The notes under the pieces: model-generated | Told to the model about the DNA's origin: nothing | Database searches by the model: none | What the model saw: the letters and a program-made list of their open reading frames with translations, nothing else | Origin: Methanofollis sp. | Lineage (GTDB): Archaea > Halobacteriota > Methanomicrobia > Methanomicrobiales > Methanofollaceae | Assembly (NCBI GenBank): GCA_028696365.1 | Contig: JAQVHG010000063.1 | Location: 1-10,091, forward strand | Direction of reading: 5' to 3' | Length of the DNA: 10,091 bases | Program-made: the position numbers and the translations under genes | Shown here: in pieces, positions 1 to 5,135 of the stretch | How positions within the stretch are numbered: the stretch's first letter is position 1 | Layout: each line of letters opens with the position of its first letter

Positions 1-187
1 CAGAGAGTTCGATCTCCTTGGCGATGGTCACGCCGTCGTTGGTGACTACCGGCTTTGACCCGCGGTCCAGAACGACATTCCGTCCCTTGGGACCAAGGGT
101 GATCTTGACAGTGTTGGCGACCTTGTCCACCCCGGCGAGCAGGGCCTGGCGGGCCGCTTCATTGAACATAATCTGCTTTGTGCTCAT
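1..187 (-). CDS. groEL: Group I chaperonin GroEL (Hsp60), N-terminal part
   Basis: This is the 60-kDa subunit of the bacterial-type, ATP-driven cytoplasmic folding chamber that works with the GroES lid. Only the first 62 codons are in the window, and the gene continues past the left edge. The protein begins MSTKQIMFNEAARQALL and carries the group I nucleotide-binding signature TLGPKGRNVVLD followed by VTNDGVTIAKEIEL, which is diagnostic of GroEL rather than of the archaeal thermosome. The ATG at 187 lies 5 nt after the groES stop. Its ribosome binding site (GGAGGAG) is made from the last codons of groES, so translation is probably coupled. Group I chaperonins in archaea are known mainly in methanogens and are thought to have come from bacteria by transfer; that origin is family knowledge and is not tested here. 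The identification is secure despite truncation. Confidence 0.96.
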   Translation of the reverse strand, partial: MSTKQIMFNEAARQALLAGVDKVANTVKITLGPKGRNVVLDRGSKPVVTNDGVTIAKEIELS

Positions 188-192
188 AATAT

Positions 193-474
193 TCACTCCT
201 CCTCTACCTTTGCAAGGACGTCCTTCCAGTCGACAAAGAGGCATTTCTCACCGTCGATCTCAATCTCTTCAGATGAGTATCCCCCATAGATGACATGGTC
301 GCCTGCCTTCACAGGGAGGGCGCGGCCGTCCTCGTAGGTGCCGACGGCGATGATGGTCCCTTCGTTGCGCTTCTCGCGTGCCGAGTCAGGGAGGTAGATC
401 CCAGACGCGGTCTTTTCCTCTGATTTATTCTGCTTGATCAGTACTCTCTCTCCGATTGGCTGGATTTTTGTCAT
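193..474 (-). CDS. groES: Co-chaperonin GroES (Hsp10)
   Basis: This is the heptameric lid of the GroEL chamber. The 93-residue product matches the usual family length. It opens with MTKIQPIGERVLIK, has the mobile-loop region EEKTASGIYLPDSA near residues 19-32, then GTIIAVGTY, VKAGDHVIYGGY and the closing KCLFVDWKDVLAKVEE strand, all typical of GroES. I chose the ATG at 474 rather than one seven codons upstream (495). It is preceded by GGAGG at 481-485 with a 6-nt spacer, and the family begins near this point. It is the first gene of a groES-groEL operon. The divergent winged-helix gene at 616 and the dyads between them suggest repressor control. Confidence 0.96.
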   Translation of the reverse strand: MTKIQPIGERVLIKQNKSEEKTASGIYLPDSAREKRNEGTIIAVGTYEDGRALPVKAGDHVIYGGYSSEEIEIDGEKCLFVDWKDVLAKVEEE

Positions 475-490
475 ACTATTCCTCCTGCGG

Positions 491-519
491 TCCACAGAGA
501 GTGGATCATCCCATATGAT
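491..519 (-). promoter_or_regulatory. Paired small stems in the predicted groES 5' leader
   Basis: Two short inverted repeats lie back to back just upstream of the groES ribosome binding site (481-485). TCCAC/GTGGA occupies 491-495 and 501-505 with a 5-nt loop. ATCAT/ATGAT occupies 505-509 and 515-519 with a 5-nt loop. They share base 505, so both cannot form completely at once. If transcription starts from the AT-rich block near 531-553, both would be in the leader RNA. A role in translation control is possible, but such short stems can arise by chance. Confidence 0.25.
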
Positions 520-530
520 GGGGGTGATTT

Positions 531-554
531 CTATTTAATCCTTTCTAGTTAAAT
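531..554 (-). promoter_or_regulatory. Candidate TATA region of the groES-groEL operon
   Basis: Read on the minus strand, this AT-rich stretch contains two TATA-like cores, GATTTAAC (547-554) and GATTAAATAG (531-540). The second follows a purine-rich GAAAG that could serve as a BRE. A start about 25 nt downstream would fall near 505-525 and give a leader of roughly 30-50 nt including the GGAGG site. Which core is used cannot be decided from sequence. Confidence 0.4.
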
Positions 555-589
555 CGAAATGATATCAACATTATTGAAATAGTTTCAAT
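553..589. promoter_or_regulatory. Tandem dyad operator between groES and the divergent regulator
   Basis: A perfect inverted repeat, ATTGAAA-TAG-TTTCAAT, lies at 573-589. A degenerate second copy, ATCGAAA-TGA-TATCAAC, lies at 553-569. The two are offset by exactly 20 bp, about two helical turns, so bound dimers would sit on the same DNA face. The proximal copy touches the candidate groES TATA element. The distal copy sits where the TATA/BRE of the divergent gene (ATG at 616) should be. One protein could therefore repress both directions. The likeliest ligand is the winged-helix protein encoded at 616-1026. The repeats are seen directly; the binding role is inferred. Confidence 0.55.
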
Positions 590-615
590 TCAAATCATAT
601 GAACGGGATACCACC

Positions 616-1026
616 ATGATCGAACAGCGCATCTCCCTCAACGCCATTGAGCAGCCGCCGGGAAGCGGGGTCGATGAACATCTTGCCTGGTTCTGCCAGA
701 GCCTTGGACTGACAAACGGTCGGGACCTGGAAAACATCGCCCAGCAGATCGTCCTCGAAGTCCTCGCCGAAATCGCAGCTGAGCGGGGTGTCGCCTCCGA
801 GACCCTTGCCGGGCACCTGGAGATCACCCCAGGACGGGTGAACCATCATGTCAGGAACCTCACCCTCGCCGGCCTGATGTACAGAAAAAAGAAACTCATC
901 TACCTGCGCGGCGGGAGCCTCACCGCCGCCGTCGAGGAGATGAGAAAAGACGCCGACCGGATCTTCGACGACCTGCTGGAGGTGGCCGAAGAACTGGACG
1001 AGGCGATGGGGATCAGGCGGTTGTGA
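616..1026 (+). CDS. Small winged-helix transcriptional regulator, putative groES-groEL regulator
   Basis: The product is a 136-residue cytoplasmic protein resembling ArsR-type and archaeal heat-shock winged-helix regulators. Residues 1-36 form a variable N-terminal arm. Residues about 38-98 form the winged helix: LENIAQQIVLEVLAEIAA, a second helix SETLAGHL, a recognition helix PGRVNHHVRNLTLAGL, and a wing of basic residues MYRKKKLIYLRG. Residues about 99-132 are a charged helix, probably for dimerization (VEEMRKDADRIFDDLLEVAEEL). There is no cysteine pair of a metal sensor and no membrane segment. The gene is transcribed away from groES and shares with it a region holding two dyads, which suggests autoregulated control of the chaperonin operon. 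The ATG at 616 lacks a strong ribosome binding site, so the transcript may be leaderless or nearly so. The winged-helix call is solid; the target is inferred. Confidence 0.82.
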   Translation: MIEQRISLNAIEQPPGSGVDEHLAWFCQSLGLTNGRDLENIAQQIVLEVLAEIAAERGVASETLAGHLEITPGRVNHHVRNLTLAGLMYRKKKLIYLRGGSLTAAVEEMRKDADRIFDDLLEVAEELDEAMGIRRL

Positions 1027-1138
1027 GAGTGCACATATCCGCGTGATCACCGCTCAAGTTTGCTCATGAAGCGAACACATACTTCAAGATAACACATGAA
1101 ATATCGGTGAGGGATCCTTGATCCTGCCCTCTATTAGG

Positions 1139-2266
1139 TCACGCCCCCTGCAAGGGACCGACGGAGGCGGCGACCCTCACCAGCACCTCTCGCTGATCAG
1201 GCCCTTCAAGTTCGTAGGTCATTATGCCATCAGACCAGACCAGCGTAGCGGTCCCATCTCCGATGAAGTACCACCCCTCTATCCCATCGACTCCTACCTC
1301 TTCGGCGTCTTCAGGGACGGACGGGATCAGGAGATCGGCAGGCCAGATGGTGAGCCTGATCTGATCAGGGGCATCAGCCCGCGCATAGATCACGGTGGTA
1401 GAGAGGGCGGGGATGTGGTGACCCTCGACAAATGCATACTCCTCGGGGAGCCAGGACGGTATAGGAGTCTCAGGGCCCGCAAATTTCTCCAGTTCTTCAA
1501 GGCTCGCGGCAAAGATCGGCGTGATGGCAAACGTCCGTGCCAGGGTGACATTTGTCCCTGGTGGCGGTTTGAAGGTGAAAGTACCAGCAGGGAATGCCGG
1601 GTCCAGACTGACCTCTGCGTAGTGCGCGGCGATCACTTCTCGTCCAGTCGCATCCAGGAGGACTGCCTCGACAATCGTCCAGGCTTCGGCATCGACCACT
1701 GCACTGATATCATAAACTTCCTCACGCGGTCTGGTCGGCGCCGTCCCGATCAAACCCTCCTCCTCAACGCTGACCTCATAGACCTGACGGCCGTCACGCT
1801 CCCCTGCCGCCACCGACGAGATCGGGCTGTCCACAATGGTGGCCACCGTCATCTGGTACACTTCCCATCCTGTCTGTGCCTGCCTGACGGCGTCGGAAAA
1901 GAGGGTGCCAGCGTACTCTGCCGGGATCACTGAAGCATTGCCTGCGGCCGGTTCATAGATCCAGAGATTTTTCCCATCGTTGATGACTATGATCCCAGCA
2001 TACACGCCTTCAAGATACTCAAAACGGTAGCGCTTGCTATCCTCAGAAGAGAGCCTGGCCGTGGTGTTCCAGTCTGGTGTGGTCAGAGTGACATGTGCAG
2101 AAAAGCCGGTCGTTTCTTCATGAACTCCAGCGACAGCCGCCTGCACCTCCTCTGAAGATGGGGCGCTGCACCCCGCGACAAGCACCGCGGTAAAGGCTAG
2201 GACGATCAGTGCCGTCCTTGCCAAAGCCCCTCCACCTGTTGGATTACACTCTTTTTTTCTGTCCAT
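1139..2266 (-). CDS. Secreted lipoprotein with LolA/MucB-like and DUF4367-like regions
   Basis: The product is a predicted lipid-anchored extracytoplasmic protein of 375 residues. A hydrophobic segment (residues 18-32) ends in the lipobox LVAGC with Cys33, followed by a Ser/Glu-rich linker. Residues about 38-235 alternate short strands (FSAHVTLTTPDW, RYRFEYLEG, GKNLWIYEPAAG, YEVSVEEEG, AWTIVEAVLLDATG), the pattern of the LolA/MucB/RseB half-barrel. Residues about 255-370 (PSWLPEEYAFVEG, IRLTIWPADLL, GWYFIGDGTATLVWSDGIMTYELEG) resemble DUF4367. This pairing occurs in secreted proteins of methanogens and Gram-positive bacteria, where a lipid-binding or signalling role is suspected but not shown. 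The 32-residue pre-cysteine region is long. A TTG at 2224 (residue 15), just after AGGTGGAGGGGC, would give a more typical 18-residue lipoprotein signal and may be the true start. It converges with the regulator ending at 1026, and no clear promoter was found. Confidence 0.75.
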   Translation of the reverse strand: MDRKKECNPTGGGALARTALIVLAFTAVLVAGCSAPSSEEVQAAVAGVHEETTGFSAHVTLTTPDWNTTARLSSEDSKRYRFEYLEGVYAGIIVINDGKNLWIYEPAAGNASVIPAEYAGTLFSDAVRQAQTGWEVYQMTVATIVDSPISSVAAGERDGRQVYEVSVEEEGLIGTAPTRPREEVYDISAVVDAEAWTIVEAVLLDATGREVIAAHYAEVSLDPAFPAGTFTFKPPPGTNVTLARTFAITPIFAASLEELEKFAGPETPIPSWLPEEYAFVEGHHIPALSTTVIYARADAPDQIRLTIWPADLLIPSVPEDAEEVGVDGIEGWYFIGDGTATLVWSDGIMTYELEGPDQREVLVRVAASVGPLQGA

Positions 2267-2530
2267 GCTCCAGTGACTCCAGGAACTCTTTTCTCCCCTT
2301 CAGAAGAAAGACCGGTGCCGTGAAAAACCACAGGGTGAGAAGGTTCTGCCTTGCGCCCACCCACCGGGATGCCGGCCCTCAAGAAATGGGGGGTGCCCCT
2401 CCAGGTTGAGGTAGAATGCTCTCCTGAAGGGTTAGATGATTCGGGCACAGGAAGGGAAGTCCGGTGTCATCAGCCCTCGGCCGGAGATGGGCACCCGGCT
2501 CCGGCATCCACGGCAGAGATTATAATTATC

Positions 2531-2589
2531 GTTTTATATATTCGTTGCGTGTTGAACCTCTACATATCCAGAGGCAAAGTGAGCGCAAC
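2531..2589. promoter_or_regulatory. TATA-like block followed by a nested inverted repeat
   Basis: TTTTATATA at 2532-2540 is a plausible plus-strand TATA element. Immediately after it come GTTGCG (2544-2549) and CGCAAC (2584-2589), a perfect 6-bp outer stem. This encloses CCTCT (2557-2561) and AGAGG (2570-2574), a perfect 5-bp inner stem with an 8-nt loop. On the minus strand the inner arm reads AGAGGTTCAACA, which recalls a tRNA T-arm, but the element is only 46 nt long and has no anticodon arm. It could be a small structured RNA, a tRNA-derived remnant or a protein site. The pairing is visible; the function is unknown. Confidence 0.25.
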
Positions 2590-2990
2590 CGATGGGAAAA
2601 GGCGCAGGTCCCATAAGAGAGAGACAAGATCCACCTGATATGGCTGAATTGAGGACATACCCCTGTATCTCTCCCACTGGTCAGACTGATTGGCTGATAG
2701 TCAGAAACAGACGCGCAGATGACCAGGGAAAGAAGAAAAGATTCATACCCGCGCAAGGACCGGCCCTGCGCGCCCTCATGCATCCATGTGGATCAGCATA
2801 ATTAGGCACGATTCAAGAGCGCACCTCCGCCATACTGCATGAAACCAGCATCGCGAGAATCTCCACGCCGCCACTATATGCGACCCCGGGATCCCTCCTC
2901 AAAAAAATCACCTACAAGCATAAATCTCACGAACATATATTCATAATATATATTTCCTCTGAACACTCTCTCTACCTATCTGGAGGAATT

Positions 2991-3040
2991 AGAGGATCAG
3001 CTCAGAAAGTTTAAGTTTACAGGTTCTGATTCAGGATATG
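2991..3040 (+). promoter_or_regulatory. Promoter of the secreted protein/regulator operon, duplicated at 5031
   Basis: AGAGG is followed by ATCAGCTCA (2996-3004) and by the TATA-like TTTAAG (3010-3015). The same motifs at the same 14-bp spacing recur upstream of the paralogous regulator (5037-5056). They are followed in both places by GGTTC/GTTCC and TGATTC. A start 25-30 nt after the TATA element would fall around 3036-3040, about 10 nt before the ATG at 3049. Since the surrounding DNA is not similar, the conserved ATCAGCTCA is a candidate activator site or BRE-linked operator. Confidence 0.6.
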
Positions 3041-3048
3041 GCGATATC

Positions 3049-3537
3049 ATGCAGCCCGGAAAAACTATTCTGATTCTAATCATCGCCGCGGCACTTCTTG
3101 TGTCTGCTGCGACCGCCCATGACTTGAGAACAGAGAGCCCCGACCAGATCACCGTCTCACCCATCCCAGACGGTGTGATCGACCTGGAAGGGTTTGATAA
3201 TGCTGTACAAGCGATCGGGAGCACTATCTATCCACTTGATACAGATGTCATCAATAAGGAAATTCCCTCTAATGTCACAAAAATTCATGTGCATCTCGAT
3301 TGGAGTGGACACAGCGATGGTCCCCACTCGGTCCGCCTGACCATCTTCCCTCCAAGACCCAACGGTGCCCTCGGTCCGTTTTATGACAGTGACGACGGAC
3401 ATAGCGATGAAAAGATCACCTTGACACTCTCTGACTCATCCACTCTCCCGAACGGTACTTGGAAGATCTACGTCTTTGGCGATGACGTGCCTGAAGAAGG
3501 GGTCTCGTACACCCTGAACGTTGTATACTATAAATAA
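3049..3537 (+). CDS. Secreted small beta-rich protein of unknown function
   Basis: I do not recognise a named family. The 162-residue product begins with a clear Sec signal peptide (MQPGKTILILIIAAALLVSAATA, cleavage likely after Ala23) and has no later membrane segment or lipobox. It would therefore be exported and released or surface-associated. Residues about 73-162 alternate beta strands and polar loops (KIHVHLDWSG, SVRLTIFPP, EKITLTLSD, GTWKIYVFGDD, VSYTLNVVYYK). The closing pattern resembles P-domain or PPC-type jelly-roll modules, although without the associated protease. Two N-glycosylation sequons, NVT and NGT, are present. Asp and His residues cluster in loops (SGHSDGPH, YDSDDGHSDE) and could bind metal. 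The gene ends 22 nt before the membrane regulator at 3560 and probably shares its mRNA, so a ligand or accessory-sensor role is conceivable. No strong ribosome binding site precedes the ATG, in keeping with a short leader. Confidence 0.75.
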   Translation: MQPGKTILILIIAAALLVSAATAHDLRTESPDQITVSPIPDGVIDLEGFDNAVQAIGSTIYPLDTDVINKEIPSNVTKIHVHLDWSGHSDGPHSVRLTIFPPRPNGALGPFYDSDDGHSDEKITLTLSDSSTLPNGTWKIYVFGDDVPEEGVSYTLNVVYYK

Positions 3538-3559
3538 GCCCACAACACTGGAACTGGAC

Positions 3560-4348
3560 ATGAAACATAAATTTGTTCTTTTTTTGATATTCACACTCCT
3601 CCTTCTTAGTCCGGGGTTTCATGCAACCGCAAAGATCATCGTCGAACCCGGACCAACAGAGATACCCGAAGATGGAATAAATCTCGACGACGAGGAGATC
3701 GTACCGATCTGGCACTCCGCCCCCATGCAGTTAGTCACCTACTTCGCCCTCATCTACTGCCCCCTCCTCGCCTGCCCCGTAGAAATCTTCTACTCGATCG
3801 GCATCTGGGCCCACCTCGGCTACCGTCGCATCTCGCGTCACCGCCCATTCGACAACCCAAACCGGTGGCAGATCTTTTCATGCATCAAGAAAAATCCAGG
3901 AGTCACTGCGACCGAGATCGCCACTGCGATGGGGGTCAGCCGCGGCACCGTGCATTACCACCTCACCCATCTGCAAGACAGGAGTCTCATCAACAAAATC
4001 GCCAAGGGAAAAACCATCGGCTACTTTGTATACAACGAAAAACTCGACACTGCTGAAGAGGAGATTCTCCTGCACCTCAAAAACACGACCAAAAAGAATC
4101 TACTCTCCGCCCTGAGGGAGACTCCAGGGATCTCCCAGTCAGAAGTTGCAGAGGTCGTCGAGGTCTCGAGGCCGACCGTCTCCTGGCATATGGAGCAGCT
4201 CATCAGAGATGGACTCGTTGAGGTGAAGAAAGCAAAAGGGAGGGTGCGATACTGGCTCACCCATGATGCCCTCGATATGCTTGAGAAAGAAAGGGGGGGA
4301 GGAGGAAAAGAAGACGACAAAATTGATCCCAGGTCGGCAGCGGCCTGA
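3560..4348 (+). CDS. Membrane-anchored tandem winged-helix transcriptional regulator (copy A)
   Basis: This is a predicted one-component regulator of 262 residues. Residues 5-21 form a signal-like hydrophobic segment. Residues 25-52 form a short acidic ectodomain (KIIVEPGPTEIPEDG, then LDDEEIVPIW). Residues about 55-88 form a hydrophobic stretch with IYCPLLACP that returns the chain to the membrane. Two winged helices follow: one at about 102-160 (recognition helix SRGTVHYHLTHL, wing KGKTIGYFVYNE) and one at about 165-243 (SRPTVSWHMEQLIRDGL, wing KGRVRYWLTHD). The tail is Gly/Lys-rich. Tandem MarR/ArsR-like winged helices on a membrane anchor are common in Methanomicrobia; targets are mostly unknown. 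The start at 3560 gives the best signal segment and aligns with the paralogue at 5136. An ATG at 3521 would overlap the upstream gene and add 13 polar residues. It lies 22 nt after the secreted-protein gene. Confidence 0.88.
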   Translation: MKHKFVLFLIFTLLLLSPGFHATAKIIVEPGPTEIPEDGINLDDEEIVPIWHSAPMQLVTYFALIYCPLLACPVEIFYSIGIWAHLGYRRISRHRPFDNPNRWQIFSCIKKNPGVTATEIATAMGVSRGTVHYHLTHLQDRSLINKIAKGKTIGYFVYNEKLDTAEEEILLHLKNTTKKNLLSALRETPGISQSEVAEVVEVSRPTVSWHMEQLIRDGLVEVKKAKGRVRYWLTHDALDMLEKERGGGGKEDDKIDPRSAAA

Positions 4349-4576
4349 AGAAAGTACTCGCTAAAGATCTTGCACACTTTTCCAGGACTTGATCATTCCC
4401 TTGAGATCGGATGAGGTTTTTTGGTTTCGAGCATATCCCAACACTTTCCTGACTTCTCCCTCTGCCAAAGATAAAGAAAGATGATGGTGTCACACTCTCC
4501 TCTCTTCATAGCGTGACCATCCATTCATCACCTTCTTCTGTTCTTTCACCGGGTGTGTTCTGCCGCCCGACCTCTC

Positions 4577-4612
4577 TCTTCATCGTGGGGGGTTCCGGGG
4601 GGTCTCCCTCCA
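4577..4612 (+). repeat. G-rich repeat, copy 1
   Basis: TCTTCATC (4577-4584) is followed by G6 (4587-4592), TTCC and G6 (4597-4602), then a C-rich tail. The order TCTTCATC, G-run, pyrimidines, G-run matches the copy at 4782. Confidence 0.5.
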
Positions 4613-4691
4613 CCGGAAGAAAGCAGGAGAACATTCTTTAGTCTATATGTGGGGCGGCACGTCTGATCCGTCGCCTTCCCACACCACCGCA

Positions 4692-4729
4692 CCGGGGGCT
4701 CTGCCCCCGGACCCCCAGGATGAAGATAG
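4692..4729 (-). repeat. G-rich repeat, copy 2 (inverted), with a perfect hairpin
   Basis: CCGGGGGC-TCT-GCCCCCGG (4692-4710) forms a perfect 8-bp stem with a 3-nt loop. It is followed by C5 (4712-4716) and GATGAAGAT (4719-4727). Read on the minus strand this is the same unit as the copies at 4577 and 4782. The hairpin could end transcription, but no T-tract follows. Confidence 0.55.
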
Positions 4730-4780
4730 GGGCGGGACGGCAGAGAATAGATCATGAAGACAGGACGCAATCCTCCGCCA

Positions 4781-4818
4781 ATCTTCATCAACGGGGGTTT
4801 GGGGGGCGGCAAGTCCCC
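4781..4818 (+). repeat. G-rich repeat, copy 3
   Basis: ATCTTCATC (4781-4789) is followed by G5 (4793-4797), TTT and G6 (4801-4806), then CGGCAAGTCCCC. It faces copy 2 across about 50 bp. A transcript through both could fold back over the GATGAAGAT/ATCTTCATC and C-run/G-run arms. Confidence 0.55.
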
Positions 4819-5030
4819 TACCAGAGAGAGATCCAGAGGGTTTCTACAGAGCCCCAGAAAAGCAAAACACGATCCAGAAACAAGAAGGATCCTCCTCAGT
4901 CCTCTCTTCACGCGACGGGACCGACAGGAGTACCCTCTCCTGCAAAACCCCTGATCCCCCTCTCGCACAAAATATATTTTTCAAACCACATATTTTTCCT
5001 GAGCCTTCAATACGCGGATCTAAGAACATA

Positions 5031-5081
5031 GAGGGGATCAGCTCACAATATTTAAGGTTCCTGATTCCGACTCACTGTATG
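5031..5081 (+). promoter_or_regulatory. Promoter of regulator copy B, duplicate of the element at 2991
   Basis: GAGGGG is followed by ATCAGCTCA (5037-5045) and TTTAAG (5051-5056), with the same 14-bp offset as at 2996-3015. TGATTC follows in both. The first ATG after the TATA element begins 28 nt from it at both promoters (3038 and 5079), the distance expected for a transcription start. The main gene starts only at 5136, giving a leader of about 55 nt. Confidence 0.6.
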
Positions 5082-5132
5082 CCGACAGCATACCCACATA
5101 TCGCTGGCCGCACCCCAAAAATCAAGAGTTGA
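5079..5132 (+). other. Possible 17-codon leader ORF ahead of regulator copy B
   Basis: An ATG at the predicted transcription start opens a short frame encoding MPTAYPHIAGRTPKIKS. It ends with TGA at 5130-5132, 3 nt before the ATG of the regulator. Leaderless translation of this frame could deliver ribosomes to the regulator start, which has no clear ribosome binding site. The frame is short enough to be chance and no homologue is known to me. Confidence 0.2.
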
Positions 5133-5135
5133 TCT

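Larger units (their letters stand above)
2267..3048. other. Long intergenic region without a supported gene
   Basis: About 780 bp separate the lipoprotein start from the next clear gene. Short open frames here (for example plus-strand 2592-2801) have no recognisable family, no convincing ribosome binding site and a composition rich in Arg and Pro, so I do not call them genes. The stretch holds a GC-rich inverted repeat GCCGGAG/CTCCGGC (2480-2486 and 2499-2505) and an AT-rich block with TTTTATATA (2532-2540). After that block come a nested inverted repeat (2544-2589) and a very AT-rich block (2930-2956) ahead of the promoter for the gene at 3049. The base composition changes sharply along it, as in regions with past insertions or unannotated RNA. 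Confidence 0.5.
4349..5135. other. Intergenic region with G-rich repeats between the two regulator paralogues
   Basis: No supported gene lies in these 787 bp; open frames on both strands are composed of repeat-derived Pro, Gly and Arg stretches. A T6 tract at 4417-4422 may end transcription of the upstream operon. From 4577 to 4820 there are three copies of a G-run/TCTTCATC repeat, two of them in inverted orientation. An imperfect stem, GTGGGGCGGC with GTCGC-ctt-CCCAC, lies at 4649-4682. The last 170 bp are AT-rich and hold the promoter of the second regulator. No transposase or terminal direct duplication was found. Confidence 0.55.

Noticed and set aside
595..1050. Minus-strand open frame of 151 codons
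   Set aside because: It is antisense to the winged-helix regulator, which has a clear domain pattern and start.
1118..1933. Long plus-strand open frame of 271 codons
   Set aside because: It lies opposite the lipoprotein gene, is full of Arg, Asp and Gly typical of antisense frames in GC-rich DNA, and shows no family.
2544..2589. tRNA gene on the minus strand
   Set aside because: Only a T-arm-like segment and an outer stem exist; at 46 nt there is no room for D and anticodon arms.
2592..2801. Plus-strand 69-codon frame in the large intergenic region
   Set aside because: No recognisable family, no good ribosome binding site, unusual composition; could be chance or a decayed fragment.
4546..4968. 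Minus-strand 140-codon frame across the G-rich repeats
   Set aside because: The translation is Gly/Pro/Arg repeat sequence produced by the G-runs, with no domain pattern.
4349..5135. Insertion sequence or CRISPR array between the regulators
   Set aside because: No transposase frame, no terminal target duplication and no regularly spaced identical repeats were seen.
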